Of a DNA stretch of 64,000 nt, positions 1 through 11,155 are shown one piece after another; within the stretch, counting starts at the first letter, position 1, and the number at the start of each line of letters is the position of its first letter. The stretch covers positions 655,066,468-655,130,467 of the forward strand of contig NC_081409.1 in assembly GCF_030272615.1 (NCBI RefSeq). The letters run 5' to 3'. The position numbers were made by a program, and so were the translations under genes. The notes under the pieces are model-generated. The model was not told the DNA's origin and made no database searches. It was given only the letters and a program-made list of their open reading frames with translations. This DNA comes from Cryptomeria japonica. Its lineage: Eukaryota > Streptophyta > Pinopsida > Cupressales > Cupressaceae.

Positions 1-189
1 TAGTGTCTTTGACATTACCAAGTATATTCCATGCCATTCCAAGTGTCGGTGATCACTGTATCCTGTCGGTGATCCATATACTAGTGATTGTGCTTGCCGG
101 TGAATGATGCTAGATCTCCAAAGTGCCAGAGTTGATAAGTGTTTAATAGGTGTTGACATCAATGACAAAACCATACTAAAATACCAACA
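1..189 (-). repeat. Edge of a minus-strand copia LTR (Solo family), cut by the window start
   Basis: Read on the minus strand, this starts with TGTTGGTAT at 189 and closely follows the first ~200 bp of the solo LTR at 14105, including TTTTGTCATTGATGTCAAC and an ACCGACA-type motif. The bases right of 189 are not a polypurine tract. This is therefore either the outer 5' LTR of an element running left out of the window or a solo LTR. The rest, and any target-site duplication, lie outside. Confidence 0.8.
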
Positions 190-1271
190 CATCGGAGTCA
201 TGTAGACCAACCAATAAGGTATAACCGATAGTAAAGATAGTTTAACAAAGAACCGGTACTTAGGACTTCAACCAGTAAATTGTAGATAGTGTTATATTTT
301 GACAAGTGGTACAGGAAATTCATGAAGAATTGGATGATGTGGTTTTGCAAAAATTTTGAAGACTAGTAGATTGACTTATGTTCATGACCACATGAGCTAA
401 TTTAATCGGATGAATGAGATTTGATTGACAAATAAGATATTTTGATGGACAGTTAACCAGTAGTGATGAAAATCACTTAGATTGGTAAATTGGCATAGGA
501 TTTCATTTGCTATGGTAGTGGACATCCTTTGCAAGGTGTTAAATGCAAGTTTGTCTAGATCCATTGAACCTAGGAAATTGCTCCAAGGTTGTAGCTAACT
601 AAATCATGTTTATCAAATGTGTGATGAAGTATGAAGTCAGTGTATGCATGTATGAGAGAGAACGTTAGTGAATTTTGTATTTCTAATTGTGTAGTGATCA
701 GAGAAGTTCTGAGATGAATTATTGGTGATGTTTTGTGGATCAAAAGTGGATCTTATTAGACACTAAAGGTGTTACATGAGGATCTTTTAACCATTGTTAT
801 CCTAATAGTTGCAGCAGTAAAATCCCCTAACTGAGTAGGTCCTAACAAGCCTTAAACTTGTAAATCCCCTAATAGGGTAAGTCTCAAACAGAGTGGTAAA
901 TCCTCTCACGAGGTAGATCCTAATAGGTCTTAGCTCCTAATAGGGATTATCTTTGAAATCCCTTAATTGGGTGACTCTTAATTGGGTCTGCTCCTAACAG
1001 GGCATTATACTTGTAAGACCTTAACCAGTCAAGATTTCTATTCTGCAGATAGTGATCTTGTGGGAACTAACTCCCACCATGGTTTTTCCATTTTGGGTTT
1101 TCCACGTATAAATTTCTTGTGTTATGTGGAATTTTCTTTATTGGGTGATTGCATATGTGGTGATATTTCTTATATGCCTATTGATTTTTAAGTTGGTAAA
1201 GTTGATTATCAGATTTGTATTGTTCTTACTTGCACTAATTCACCCCCCTCTCTCAGTGCCTTATAAGTTCA
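190..1271 (+). repeat. Copia LTR fragment related to the NA2 LTR family
   Basis: The right part aligns by eye with the NA2 LTRs. Shared blocks are the 'attgaacctaggaaattg' block near 560, a run of short CCTAA..AGGG dyads at 790-1010, the CACCATGGTTTTTCC module at 1076, and the terminal pyrimidine block before CTCTCAGTG near 1245. No primer-binding site follows. The right edge abuts the 3' end of the Gyp1 pol, so this is probably a solo or truncated LTR. Its left end is hidden by the insertion at 1-189. I see no gene in it. Confidence 0.65.
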
Positions 1272-1568
1272 TTAGAGCCTTCCTTAGCCATGGTGACATG
1301 CTATCAAGGTGCTCCTACACCATAATCCCTAGGTAGAATAATCTCAAGATTCCCTTGAGATGAGGTCCTCCAAACAAGTGCCATGTTTGATGATATCCTT
1401 TTCATCCATCCACACTACTCCAGATTCAGGAAACCCCTTCTATTTTACCAAATATTGCCTATACACATTTGTTCTGGTATTTTTGATAACTTTGGTGTCC
1501 AAAACACATTCAAGTTGCATTGGTTGAGTAGGTGGAAGATCCTTCAACAACTCCACATCATCTACAAC

Positions 1569-2520
1569 CTATGAACCTGATCCATCACCTACAACAACAT
1601 CACCTCTATAGAGAATAAGATCTGCAACATTAAAGTTAGATGAGATAAAAATATCAGAAGGTAATTCTATTTCATAACCATTGGGGGCAAACTTATGAAC
1701 AATAATGCAAGGACCTATCTTTTTCATCATAAATTTAGAATACTTCCCCTTTAGCAATCTTGTCTTCCTCAAATGTCCCCATACTATATCTCCAACTTGG
1801 TATTGTACATCTCTCCTCTTTTTTCTGGCATGTTCCTTGTATTTGAGTGCATTCTACTGAAGTGTACTACTCACCTGATCATGGATATCTTGCATTTCCT
1901 CCATAAAACTCTCTCCTTGTGCACCGATCCTTCTTTCATTTGGCAAATCCCTAATCTCCAAAATTCCTCTAGGGTTCATCCCATAGACAATCTAAAAATG
2001 ACTCTTCCCTATGCTCCTATTAACAGAGTCATTGTAGGCAAATTTTGATTGGGGAAGGACAATATCCCATACTTGACCATGCTACTTGGTTAGACATCTC
2101 AATAGGTTTCCAAGTGACCTATTTACAACCTTCATTTTCCCATCTATTTAGGGATGATAGGAAGATCAAAATGATAGATTAGTCCCCAATTTATTCCATA
2201 GGGTCCCTCAAAAGTGGCCCACAAACCTCACATCCTTGTTGAATACAATTCTTGAAGGGAGTTCATGAATTCTAACCACCTCTTTGAAGAATAAATATAT
2301 AATATGTGAGGCAGTATTTGTGCTTTTACATGGAAGAAAATATGCCATCTTACTAAAATTGTCCACAATAAAAAACACACTATCAAATCCCTTTGGTGTC
2401 CTTGGTAAACCCACCACAAAATCCATGCTGATGTTATCCCAATGTCGATTAGGAATGGGTAAGGGTTGATACAACCCTGCATTGGTGGTGATACCCTTGG
2501 CTCTTTGGCAAATCACACAT
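1569..2520 (-). pseudogene. pol: Gyp1 integrase core and chromodomain-type tail, broken
   Basis: This is the DNA-joining enzyme of the retrotransposon, which would act on the cDNA in the nucleus. On the minus strand a CxxCQ zinc-binding end (CVICQRAKG, near 2500) is followed by the catalytic core, with DFVVGLPRT holding the first Asp, a NFSKMAYF segment, and a second Asp in a degraded D-x-R-F context near 2225. Farther on, near 1700-1790, is the GKYSKFMMKKIGPC segment of the GPY/F module that precedes the chromodomain in chromoviruses. Frames change several times between 2200 and 1800, so no intact protein is encoded. The parallel copy at 7556-7990 is better preserved. Confidence 0.75.
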
Positions 2521-2859
2521 GATCCTACAAACTTCCTGACATCTGCCTACATCTTAGGCCAATATTAATATCTCCTAACCTGCTCCAAGGTTTTATCCAA
2601 TCCAAAATGACCACTTAGGCTTCCATAGTGTTTCTCCTTTATGATGTTCTACCTCATTGAACACCTTGGAATGCATAGCTAGCTCCCCTTGAACAATAAT
2701 CCTTCCTACATCAAAAACTTAGAATACTCCACATGACAAGAGCTAGACAACTCTGAACACACCTTATAAATTTCATGAAATCCTCATTCTGCTCATGCAT
2801 GGACTTAAGGGACTCAATCCCTATGCTTTGTAACTGAATCTCCTAAATTGTCATCACCC

Positions 2860-3345
2860 TCTTATGAAGTGAATTTACTACTTTATTAGTCTGCCCTCTC
2901 TTGTGCTTTATTTTAAAGGTGTAGGCTTGGATAGACTCATTCCATTTCATGTGTTTGTGACTCAACTTATCCTAACTATTGAAGTATCTTAAGGCCTAAT
3001 TGTATGTATGGACAATGAACTTGTTGGGTAGGAGATAATTTCTCCATTTCTTAAGGGCTTTTACAAGTGCCTATATCTCCAAATCATAGGATGCGTAATT
3101 CCATTTGTCCTCATTTAATTTTTCACTAAATAAAGCTACTAACCTTCCTTCCTAGCTTAAGACTACTCCTATGGCCATATTACTAGCATCACACTCTATA
3201 GTGAAAAGTTTATCAACACTAGGAAGATTAAGGGTTGTTGAGGGACTTTTACCTTCAATGTTTCAAATTCCTTGTCTGCTACCTTTGTCAAAACAAACTT
3301 ACACTTATGCCATCCTTTTATGGTCCCCAACATTGGTGCACAAAT
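2860..3345 (-). pseudogene. pol: Gyp1 RNase H remnant
   Basis: Directly after the reverse transcriptase on the minus strand the translation reads like the usual gypsy RNase H: a TIECDAS-like start, a YASYDLE-like helix carrying the Glu, KALKKWRNYLLPNKFIVHT, and a LSHKHMKWNESIQAYTF segment leading to the region before integrase. Several stops interrupt it. Order and spacing after the reverse transcriptase are normal for Ty3/gypsy. This assignment rests on pattern recognition in a degraded sequence. Confidence 0.6.
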
Positions 3346-4200
3346 CTAACTAAAGTTCTTGATAAACTTCCTATGAAAGGTAGCTAATCCATGAAAATCC
3401 TTGACTTCTCCTACTATCCTAGTGGTTGGCCAATTCACAATGGCCTCAACCTTTGATGGATCCATCTTAAGGTTTCCTTTGGAGACTACAAATCCCAAAT
3501 ATACCAACTCTTGCTTCATAAATTCATTCTTCTCCAAATTGATGAGTAGTTTCTCCTCATATAGCTTCCTGAACACCACCTCCAAATGTTCTAGGTGCTC
3601 CTCCTTTGTCCTACTGAAGATGAGTATATCATCTAGATACACCACTACAAATTTTCCTATAAAAGGTTTTAGAACTCCATTCATCAATCTCATGAATGTC
3701 CTAGGTGCATTACTCAAGCCAAATGTCATCACCATCCAATCATATAGCCCTTCATTAGTTTTTAAGGTTGTCTTCCATTGATCTCCTTCCCTTATCCTTA
3801 TCTGGTGGTAACCACTCTTCAAGTCAATCTTGGAGAAATAGAAAGACCCCTCTAAGAAATCCATCAAATCCTCCATCCTTGGCATAGGGAACCAATATCT
3901 TATGGTTATCTTATTAATGGTTCTTGAGTCAGTGCACAATCTCCATCTTCCATCCTTTTAAGAGGCCAAAAATTTGGGTACTATACACAAACTGAAACTC
4001 TTCCTAATTATCCCTTTGTCAAGGAAATCATGCACCTTCTTAGCACTCTCCTCATTTTGTGTAGGAGTAATTTTATACACTGCCTTATTACGAAAGGTGG
4101 CTCTAGGGATGAAGTCTATATGATGGCTCACATCCCTAATTGGTGGTAAGGAGTTTGGCATGTCCTCCTTCACCATGGGTGGTATTTCCTTCAAATTACT
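3346..4200 (-). pseudogene. pol: Gyp1 reverse transcriptase
   Basis: This is an RNA-dependent DNA polymerase of the Ty3/gypsy type. The N-terminal part (4194-3958) runs through SHHIDFIPRATFRNKAVYKI to the GIIRKS segment and ends at a stop. After the stop comes the palm: [52 protein letters not shown], and the catalytic [12 protein letters not shown] with both aspartates present. The thumb follows, with [18 protein letters not shown]. The 197-residue block is uninterrupted and is the best preserved part of Gyp1. A stop near 3957 separates it from the upstream piece. Confidence 0.9.
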
Positions 4201-4206
4201 CTTAGG

Positions 4207-4720
4207 CTATCTTGCTACATCTTTAGGCTTCAATATCAAATAAAATCCAACATTCTCATCCTTGAGAGTCTTCAAAATTTCCCTTTCCCCAATCAACATT
4301 ATCCCTGCTTCCTTTTTCCTATCTCTTGCATTGTCAAGTAGTGGATTCAAGGTGAAATTCTCACCATTATTAGTGATGGTATAGGTGTTTAACTCACCAT
4401 TATCTTGAGCCTTCAAATCATATTGATATCACCTACCCAAAAGCAAGTGACATGCATCCATATCCGCAACATCACATAACATTCTATCCTTTTAATTACC
4501 TATATGGAAGTCAACCCATGCTTTTTCATCCCCAAAGGTTCATTGTCCTTTAGTTAACCAAGGAACTTTATATGGAAATGGATGAGGTAACCTTTTCAAG
4601 TGCAACGTATCCACCATTTCTGAAGATACTAGATTGTCTGTAGATCTAGAATCAATTATTACCTTACATACCTTTCCTCCTAACTTGCAGGTTGTCCTAA
4701 ATAAGGTCTTCCTTTGGGGT
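4207..4720 (-). pseudogene. pol: Gyp1 protease region, catalytic motif damaged
   Basis: Upstream of the reverse transcriptase on the minus strand, near 4660-4610, the translation gives IIDSRSTDNLVSSEMV. This matches the aspartic protease motif of plant gypsy elements, IDSGSTDNLVS, with the active-site glycine changed to arginine. Further stops lie between here and the 69-residue open stretch at 4416-4207. The protease would process the polyprotein inside the virus-like particle, but this copy cannot be functional. Confidence 0.65.
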
Positions 4721-4859
4721 GGTTCTTAAGAATTTGGAACTTTTAACAAGGTTCTTCTACATTTATTCCTCCCTCTCTGACCAGATAGTTCACACTTTGA
4801 CAATCCTCCTCTTGGACCAATTTCATTCTTCTATCTCCTCTTTGGGTGTTGCCTTTATT

Positions 4860-5860
4860 TTATTCAAGGCAAATTTTTGCAGAGTGTACTTCCTGGCCAC
4901 AGTTGTAACATCTTCCAATTAAATTGATTGCACCTTTCCTTGATCCTCCAAATCTACCTTTATCATTGGGTCTCCTCCACATGAAGTTCCCTCTGAAACT
5001 ATTGCTTCCTTGTGATTCCCCTTGACTAGACTCTACTTGATTCCTTTGTGACTGTCCCCTACCACCAAAACCTCCTCTTCCTTTGAAGTTTCTTCCTCCT
5101 CTTCCTCTACCATTTTGTTCACCCTTTATCCTTAGTTACTCCTCTACCCTTAGTGCTAATTGGAAGCACTTTCTTATTGTGTTCGGGACTAAAATACCAA
5201 TTTCATCTTGGATGCTATATTTTAATCCACTCAAATACCTTACCACTCTCTCTATCTCCTCCTCGTTATACTTGGCTCTGAGACTTAGCTTATAGAATCC
5301 TTTTGTGTATGCATTTACTTCCATATCCTTTTGTCTAAACCCTTGCATCTTTTTATAGATTTGAACAACATAGTCTATAGGCACAAAATGTGTCTTCACC
5401 CTTGCCGACATCCTCTCCCAAGAGGTTATCATGTTCCTTCCTTCCTTCACCCTAGCACATTGTAGACAATTCCACCATCTGAGTTCTTCTCCCTTCATCT
5501 TGGACTTATCAAATGTAACCCTCATGTGTTCAGGGATGTCCCTACATTCAAAGTAGTTATTCAAGGCCTCTATCCAATCTAAGACTTCCTTCACATTCCA
5601 TGCCTCAATAAACATAGGGATATCATCCTTGCCACCTAAGGATTCCTACCTAACTTCATTTAGGGTATCCACAAATGTCTTCTGATCTACAGGAAGTTCC
5701 ACCTCTTGCCTTGGGATTCCTTCCTTTGCCCTCTTCTCTCCTTCTCCATCAGAATTGAATTCTCTTTCCTTTCCTTTACCATTAGCCTTCTCCAACTCCT
5801 TTACCTTCACATCAAACATTTTCTCAAACATCTTCCTTAGGGCCTCTTATGACATTACCT
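4860..5860 (-). pseudogene. gag: Gyp1 gag with one CCHC zinc knuckle
   Basis: This is the structural protein that would form the virus-like particle. A lysine/glutamate-rich N-terminal stretch (5831-5646) precedes a Ty3-type retrotransposon gag domain (5615-5136), recognisable from EVLDWIEALNNYFE, KGEELRWWNCL, SWERMSARVKTHFVP, FRQKDMEVNAYTKGFYKLS and EEIERVVRYLSGL. A CCHC knuckle, C-YN-C-GQEV-H-SAKI-C, lies at 4910-4869 in another frame. Stops and at least one frameshift separate these pieces. Confidence 0.8.
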
Positions 5861-5935
5861 TATGAGGCATTGTGTCAGGCTCTCTTTTACTTCCTTTTGA
5901 CATACACCAATATCACCAACCCCTAGTGACCTATA

Positions 5936-5952
5936 ACTTGCTCAGATACCAA
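5936..5952 (-). other. Gyp1 primer-binding site (tRNA-Met type)
   Basis: The minus strand reads TGGTATCTGAGCAAGT, one mismatch from the TGGTATCAGAGC complement of plant initiator tRNA-Met. It lies just inside the LTR end (TTTACACCA) and about 100 bp before gag. It fixes the orientation and the inner LTR boundary. Confidence 0.7.
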
Positions 5953-5954
5953 TA

Positions 5955-7379
5955 TGGTGTAAAGTCCATAGGGAACCAATGGTTTAATTATCCCACAACC
6001 CACAATCCTTTCCAACACTCCTTTCCTCACCCAATCACCCTACCAAGTTTATCATTCAACACCCTCCAATCTCCTTATTACAACTTCTCAAATGTCCAAC
6101 TTGAACTTCCTCCCATTGATCACAATCCTTGATCTATGAGACTCCAACCTTCCAAACACACTTGGGCTAGACTAGGGACTCTTTTCCACCATCCTATGAC
6201 CCCAAGAACCCAAACCAACTCAACTCCAATACTAATTTGCGTCAGAGACAATCCCAAGGGTGATTTACCCAATTTAAACCTAATTTGGCTACTAGCCCTA
6301 AGTTTCTGGTCTTCCTCCCTTAAATCCCAATCTTCCCAAACAACCTAAGGAAAAAAATTCAGTTTTAAGTATCCTTTTCAGGCTCACATAACATATGTTA
6401 AAATAGGGTTTTGTTCCTACAAACCAAGGTCAACAACATTGATTGTCCTATTAGGCCTAATGTGGCAATTAGGTCACTTTTACAAAGAAACTATGCTAAA
6501 TTTGATTGATCCTCCTAATCCAATGGTTGTTCTGGGTCTGTACATATTCCTAAACACCAAATCCATCATTTATTTTCCTATTCCATCCACATACCATTCC
6601 TTCCAACTTGTTTTCCATTCACCTAAAACCAGTCACATGAGGATGTTTGGTTCTTCAATGTATATTCATCCTTCAGCACTTTCCTTGCCAAAATCCTCCA
6701 GAATCCTATGATACACACATGTCATTGACTTCTCATCAAAGGCAATGAGATTCCATGGATGGAAAGTCAAGATAAAGCCATGTGAAGCCAAAACCCTAGG
6801 TAGGTGAGGATTTCCAAGCTGTTTCTACAAAATTGTGTGGATCTCACAAAATTTAGCACCATGTTGCACCAAAATAGAAGAAAATGAAATTTAAGTCACT
6901 ATTCTATCCACACAAATTCATTACATTCCTTTATCAATCCATATTCATTTGCATTCAAACCTTCACCACAATACCAACAACCAATATAAACCCCTCCTCC
7001 TTGACCATCAAAGACATATATGGTCATTCAAAACTTTTATCCAACCAAAATTCAAACTATGTGACTATTGGAGGCAAGTTGTTTGCCCAATCACATGTTG
7101 TCACTCTAATTACAACTTTGACAACATTACCAATTTTTAAATTTGGTCACCAAACCAGTACATGGATGCATTTCAATGATGAACTACATATAAAATCATC
7201 CTAAAGGACTTACCCAATCCATCCTAAATATCCTTCTAACCCTTTGACTAGAATTGACCATGATGGCTTATACATGCCAATCAGGGTCAATGGTCTTATA
7301 AATGGGTCCAAAGCAATCTTAATCAACATAAAATTGTCCTATGAACCTTATTACATTGAGGATGACTTATGCAACATCA
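5955..7379 (-). repeat. Gyp1 LTR (right edge approximate)
   Basis: The inner edge is set by the primer-binding site. Read on the plus strand, it begins TGGTGTAAAG and the edge near 7379 ends CATCA, followed on the minus-strand side by purine-rich bases (AAGGAAGG, then AGAG). The right boundary is inferred from where similarity with the other integrase tail (1286 onward) begins. The stretch contains several short plus-strand ORFs but no gene I can support. Confidence 0.5.
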
Positions 7380-7499
7380 TGAGGCTCTCTAAGCCTTCCT
7401 TAGCCATGCTGACATGCTTTCAAGGTTCTTCTACACCATATTCCCTAGGTAGAAGAATCTCAAGATCCCCTTGAGATGAGATCCTCCAAACAAGTGCCA

Positions 7500-8187
7500 T
7501 GTTTGATGATATCCTTTTCATCCATCCACATTGCTTTAGATTTAGGTAACCCATTTCATTTTACCAAATATTGGTTATACACATTCCTCCTGGTCTTTTT
7601 GAAAACCTTGGTGTCCAAAACAGAGTCAGGTTGCATTGATTGAGTAGGTGGAAGATCCTTCACCCACTCCACATCCTCTACAACCTGTGAACTTGATCCA
7701 TCACCTGCAACAACATCACCTCTATAGGGAATAAGATCTACAACATTAAAGATGGGTGAGATACCACTATTAGGAGGTAATTTTGTTTCATAATCATTAG
7801 GAGAAATTTTATGAACAATCCTGTATGGACCTATATTTTTCATTATTAGTTTAGAATACTTCCCCTTTGGAAATATCTCCTTCCTCAAATGTGCCCATAC
7901 CAAATCCCCAACTTGGTATTGTACATCTCTCCTCTTTTTTTCAACTTGTTCCTTGTATTTGAGTGCATTTTGCTGAAGTGTACTCCTCACCTAATCATGG
8001 ATATCTTGCATTGCCTCCACAAAAATCTCTCTTTGTGCACTGATCCTTTCTTCATTTGGAATATCCCTAAGCTCGAAAATTCCTCTAGGGTTCATCGCAT
8101 AGACAATCTAAAAAGTACTCTTTCTTGTGCTCATATTGATAGTCATTGTAGACAAATTTTTCTTGGGTAAGGATAGTATCCCATGCT
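7500..8187 (-). pseudogene. pol: Second Gyp1 copy: integrase C-terminus and chromodomain
   Basis: A 144-residue open stretch (7990-7556) carries the end of integrase: YQVGDLVWAHLRKEIFPKGKY, then KNIGPYRIVHKISPNDYE and FNVVDLIPYRGD (the GPY/F module), then an acidic linker and VLDTKVFKKTRRNVYNQYLV, which matches the start of the chromodomain found after integrase in chromoviruses. It would help target integration to particular chromatin. It is homologous to 1569-1800 but more complete. It is cut at 8188-8192 by the CopA LTR. Confidence 0.8.
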
Positions 8188-8192
8188 TGATT

Positions 8193-9576
8193 TGTTGGCA
8201 TGTTGGCATAGCTGATGAAGATGATTATGTACCGGTAAAGGATGATGTTGATACGATGATATTGATGGACTATTGGTAATGATATAATTGTGATATGATT
8301 CTTTATGATCAGTTATTTATGTTGTCATTTATGGCAACCATGTTTGTTTATGTTTGGTATGTCATATAAGTTATCTAAGTTTATTAGTTTAGCCTAACCG
8401 GTAATGAATTGAGTTGGACAACAAAACTGCCAAGTAGCAGTCAACCGGTGAGCAAGAATAGAGAAGGAGATGATAGCGATAGAGATATATGTTGAGTTAG
8501 GTATTGTGGTTTGGAATGTATGCTTATAACATTGTAATGAGTCTATGACTCAAACTGCATTATGTTTGGAGAATTGGAAGTCATGTTTGTAATTGATTGT
8601 TGTATATTCAGTATAGGGTTTAAAAATTGGCAGTAAGATCTTTAACCGATGATGTTTTATGGTTTGGCGTTGAATATTTTTATGTTCTTAACTTAGTGGT
8701 AACGTGTCAAAATTCATGTGAAGTCATAAGATGTTGTTTGAGCACACACAAGGATTGAATTTCTTAAGAAACAATGAAGTACTTAGTAGAATGTGATAAG
8801 GGTTTAACAGCTTATCAGATTGATGTGCAGTGATGTGTTATGATCATTCAAAGGTTGTAATTGTCTTTAAATTTGATGTAATGATCTATAATGATTTTTA
8901 ATGATCTGATATGATCTATGATGTAGATTCATTTTAAGTTAATTTAATGTAATCGACTGAGTTGAAAATATATTTAGGTCAAGTTTGAGAAGGTTTTAGT
9001 GTGTCAGTGGTCAAATAAGAAGACTGTATCAAACCAGATTGAGATGTCTGGATGAGTGAAGTAGATTGGAGTTGAAATGGATTTGTACTAGCAAGCAGAG
9101 AGTTCATTGATCAGATCACTTATCTATTGTTCCCTAATAGGTACAACAATATTGAAATCCCTTAACCAGGTAGGCCCTAACAGGCCCGATCTTGTAAATC
9201 CCTTCACCGAGTGGCTCATTAACTTGGGTTTAAATCCTTTAGCAAGGTTACTCCTAACAGGGTAAAGTTCCTAACTGGGTTGAGGTTAAAATCCCTTCAT
9301 TGGGTGACTCCTAACAGGGTATGCTCTTCACCGGGCATTATTGTAAAGCTCCTAATTGGGCTAGGCTCTTAATCGAGTGCATTTTGAAAGAGTCCAAATC
9401 TTGTTGTACCAATTCCCACCATGGTTTTTCCCATTTGTGTTTCCAAATAAAAAGTCTCAGTATTCATATGGTGGTTGATTTGTTTATGTGTGGATTTGAT
9501 ATCTTTACATTGCTTACATGTTGATGAACACATAATGAGTATTATGGTAAATCTTCTTTAAGTGATTGATTGAGTA
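8193..9576 (+). repeat. CopA 5' LTR, first part
   Basis: Begins TGTTGGCATG. It carries TTGTCATTTATGGCAAC at 8322, short CCTTAACC-type dyads at 9150-9330 and the CACCATGGTTTTTCCC module at 9418. It stops at the GATAC duplication where CopB enters and resumes at 17999. No coding sequence is supported here. Confidence 0.75.
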
Positions 9577-9581
9577 GATAC

Positions 9582-11084
9582 TATTGGCATATATGTAGAA
9601 TATGATGACATGATGATATTGTATGTTGTCATTGTTGTCAATATGAGGAGGATTGAACCAATATATTGAAGTTACACAACTAGCAAAGAGAACTGGTATG
9701 ATGTTGTGAACCGGTATATGTGGAAAAGGTGAAGTTGTATGTTTGCCCATGTGAACTAGTATGTTGAAATGTGAACCGATATATGGAATGTTTTCTATCA
9801 AGTTTTCATATAGCATGACTATCGGTTGGTAGTCTTAGCTTTAGGGTTTTTGGTTGAAGTTTTCTATTCCTGTGTGATTCAACCGATGACATCATGTGAT
9901 GAGTTAGCATTGTCATGCAGAACAGATTGTGTTGCCATGATCAACCTTGTGTGGTTGAAGGATCTTGCATGAAGGAGATTGATCCTATCTACCTCAGGAA
10001 TGTGCGAAGTCTCTGTAAATGGTGGAGAATGTGTGATGGGTTATCACCTCCATGAAGCGGTGAAGAACAAATGATGAAGAATGTCTTGAGATCTATTCAA
10101 GACTGTTGTATTCAATGCAAAGTGTTCAATGGTCAGGATTGAACTGATTAAATTACTTAACCTAAATGTTTAGGGTTTAGGGTTTATGCTATCAACCTAT
10201 CTGTTTCCTATAAGGTTGATGTTGTGTTTCATGTTGAGCTTGTTGGCAAATGTTGTGTGTCTATCAAAGTGCAGAGACATGTGATTCTTGCCACACCAGA
10301 TAAGAGAATCGATACCTGCAAAGTGTGTGCATAGAAGGAAGGAACTAAAGCAGATCTGCATTGGCATTGAGTGCTATTATCAGATCATTGTAATACCTAT
10401 TGATCTCTAACCACTTCAACAGTTGGAAAATCCCTTAACAAGGTAGCTTTAACCAGCTTCCTATAAATCCTTTAACAGGGTGACTCAAAACCATTGAGTT
10501 CTTAAAATCCTCTAACAAGGTAACCTTTAATAGGGTTTAACCCTTAATTGGGTATTCTAGCCATCCCTTAACCAGGTGATCCCTAATAGGATCGGTTCCT
10601 AACAGAACCTATTGTAATAGTATTTAACCAGATTAGGCTCCTAACAGAGTGGACTTCTAAAGAGTTCAAGAACAACTTGTGGGTATTCATCCCCACTGTG
10701 GTTTTTCCCAGTTGGGTTTCCACATGAAAAATGTGTGTCATGTGTGATCCCCTTTTCATATGATGCTTTGTTATTTATGTCAAGTGGTGAATCATGTTGA
10801 ACTAGCAAGTTATTATATTTTTTATGGTAGATTACTTGTTTATGCATAAGGATAAAGTGGAAATGAGGGTGTAAGTTGTGTGGAAAGCTCAATGTTGCCA
10901 ATTTATGTCTTTCACAGTCTCATTGTGTTTAACCGGTAATAATCTGGTTTAGACCGGTGTTATTGTTTGCCAATCAAGTGCACTATTTGCAGTCAAACAA
11001 GTTTAGGAAAAGTTTTTGTGCCTATACTGATTCACCCCCCTCTCAGTACAGGTTTGGTATTCACTATTCATCACTGATTTATCA
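9582..11084 (+). repeat. CopB 5' LTR
   Basis: Begins TATTGGCATATATG and ends ATTTATCA, next to the primer site. Contains a TTGTCATTGTTGTCAA motif 45 bp in, a cluster of about ten CCTTAAC..GGGT dyads at 10430-10660, a CACTGTGGTTTTTCCC module at 10694 and the terminal pyrimidine block near 11037. The pair at 16521-17998 has the same landmarks. Confidence 0.9.
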
Positions 11085-11085
11085 A

Positions 11086-11098
11086 TTAGTATCAAAGC
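11086..11098 (+). other. CopB primer-binding site
   Basis: TTAGTATCAAAGC differs at two positions from TTGGTATCAGAGC, the initiator tRNA-Met complement. Both changes are G-to-A. It follows the LTR end directly and precedes gag by about 60 bp. Confidence 0.75.
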
Positions 11099-11155
11099 AT
11101 CCTCCAAGTCCTCTGTGTTGTAAGCTTAACCACTTGAGGTAAAGATCCTACTCTA

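Larger units (their letters stand above)
1272..8187 (-). mobile_element. Gyp1: decayed Ty3/gypsy chromovirus with one LTR between two internal copies
   Basis: On the minus strand the order is: integrase/chromodomain end of one copy (8187-7500), an LTR (about 7379-5955), a tRNA-Met-type primer site, then gag, protease, reverse transcriptase, RNase H and integrase/chromodomain of a second copy down to about 1300. The GPY/F-like module and chromodomain-like tail place it with plant chromoviruses. Stops and frameshifts occur in every domain. Left and right ends are cut by an LTR fragment and by CopA. The integrase tails at 1290-2180 and 7396-8187 are clearly homologous. Confidence 0.8.

Noticed and set aside
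5872-7474. Series of 60-106-residue plus-strand ORFs
   Set aside because: They lie in the Gyp1 LTR and gag start on the opposite strand, have low-complexity AT-rich composition and match no family I know.
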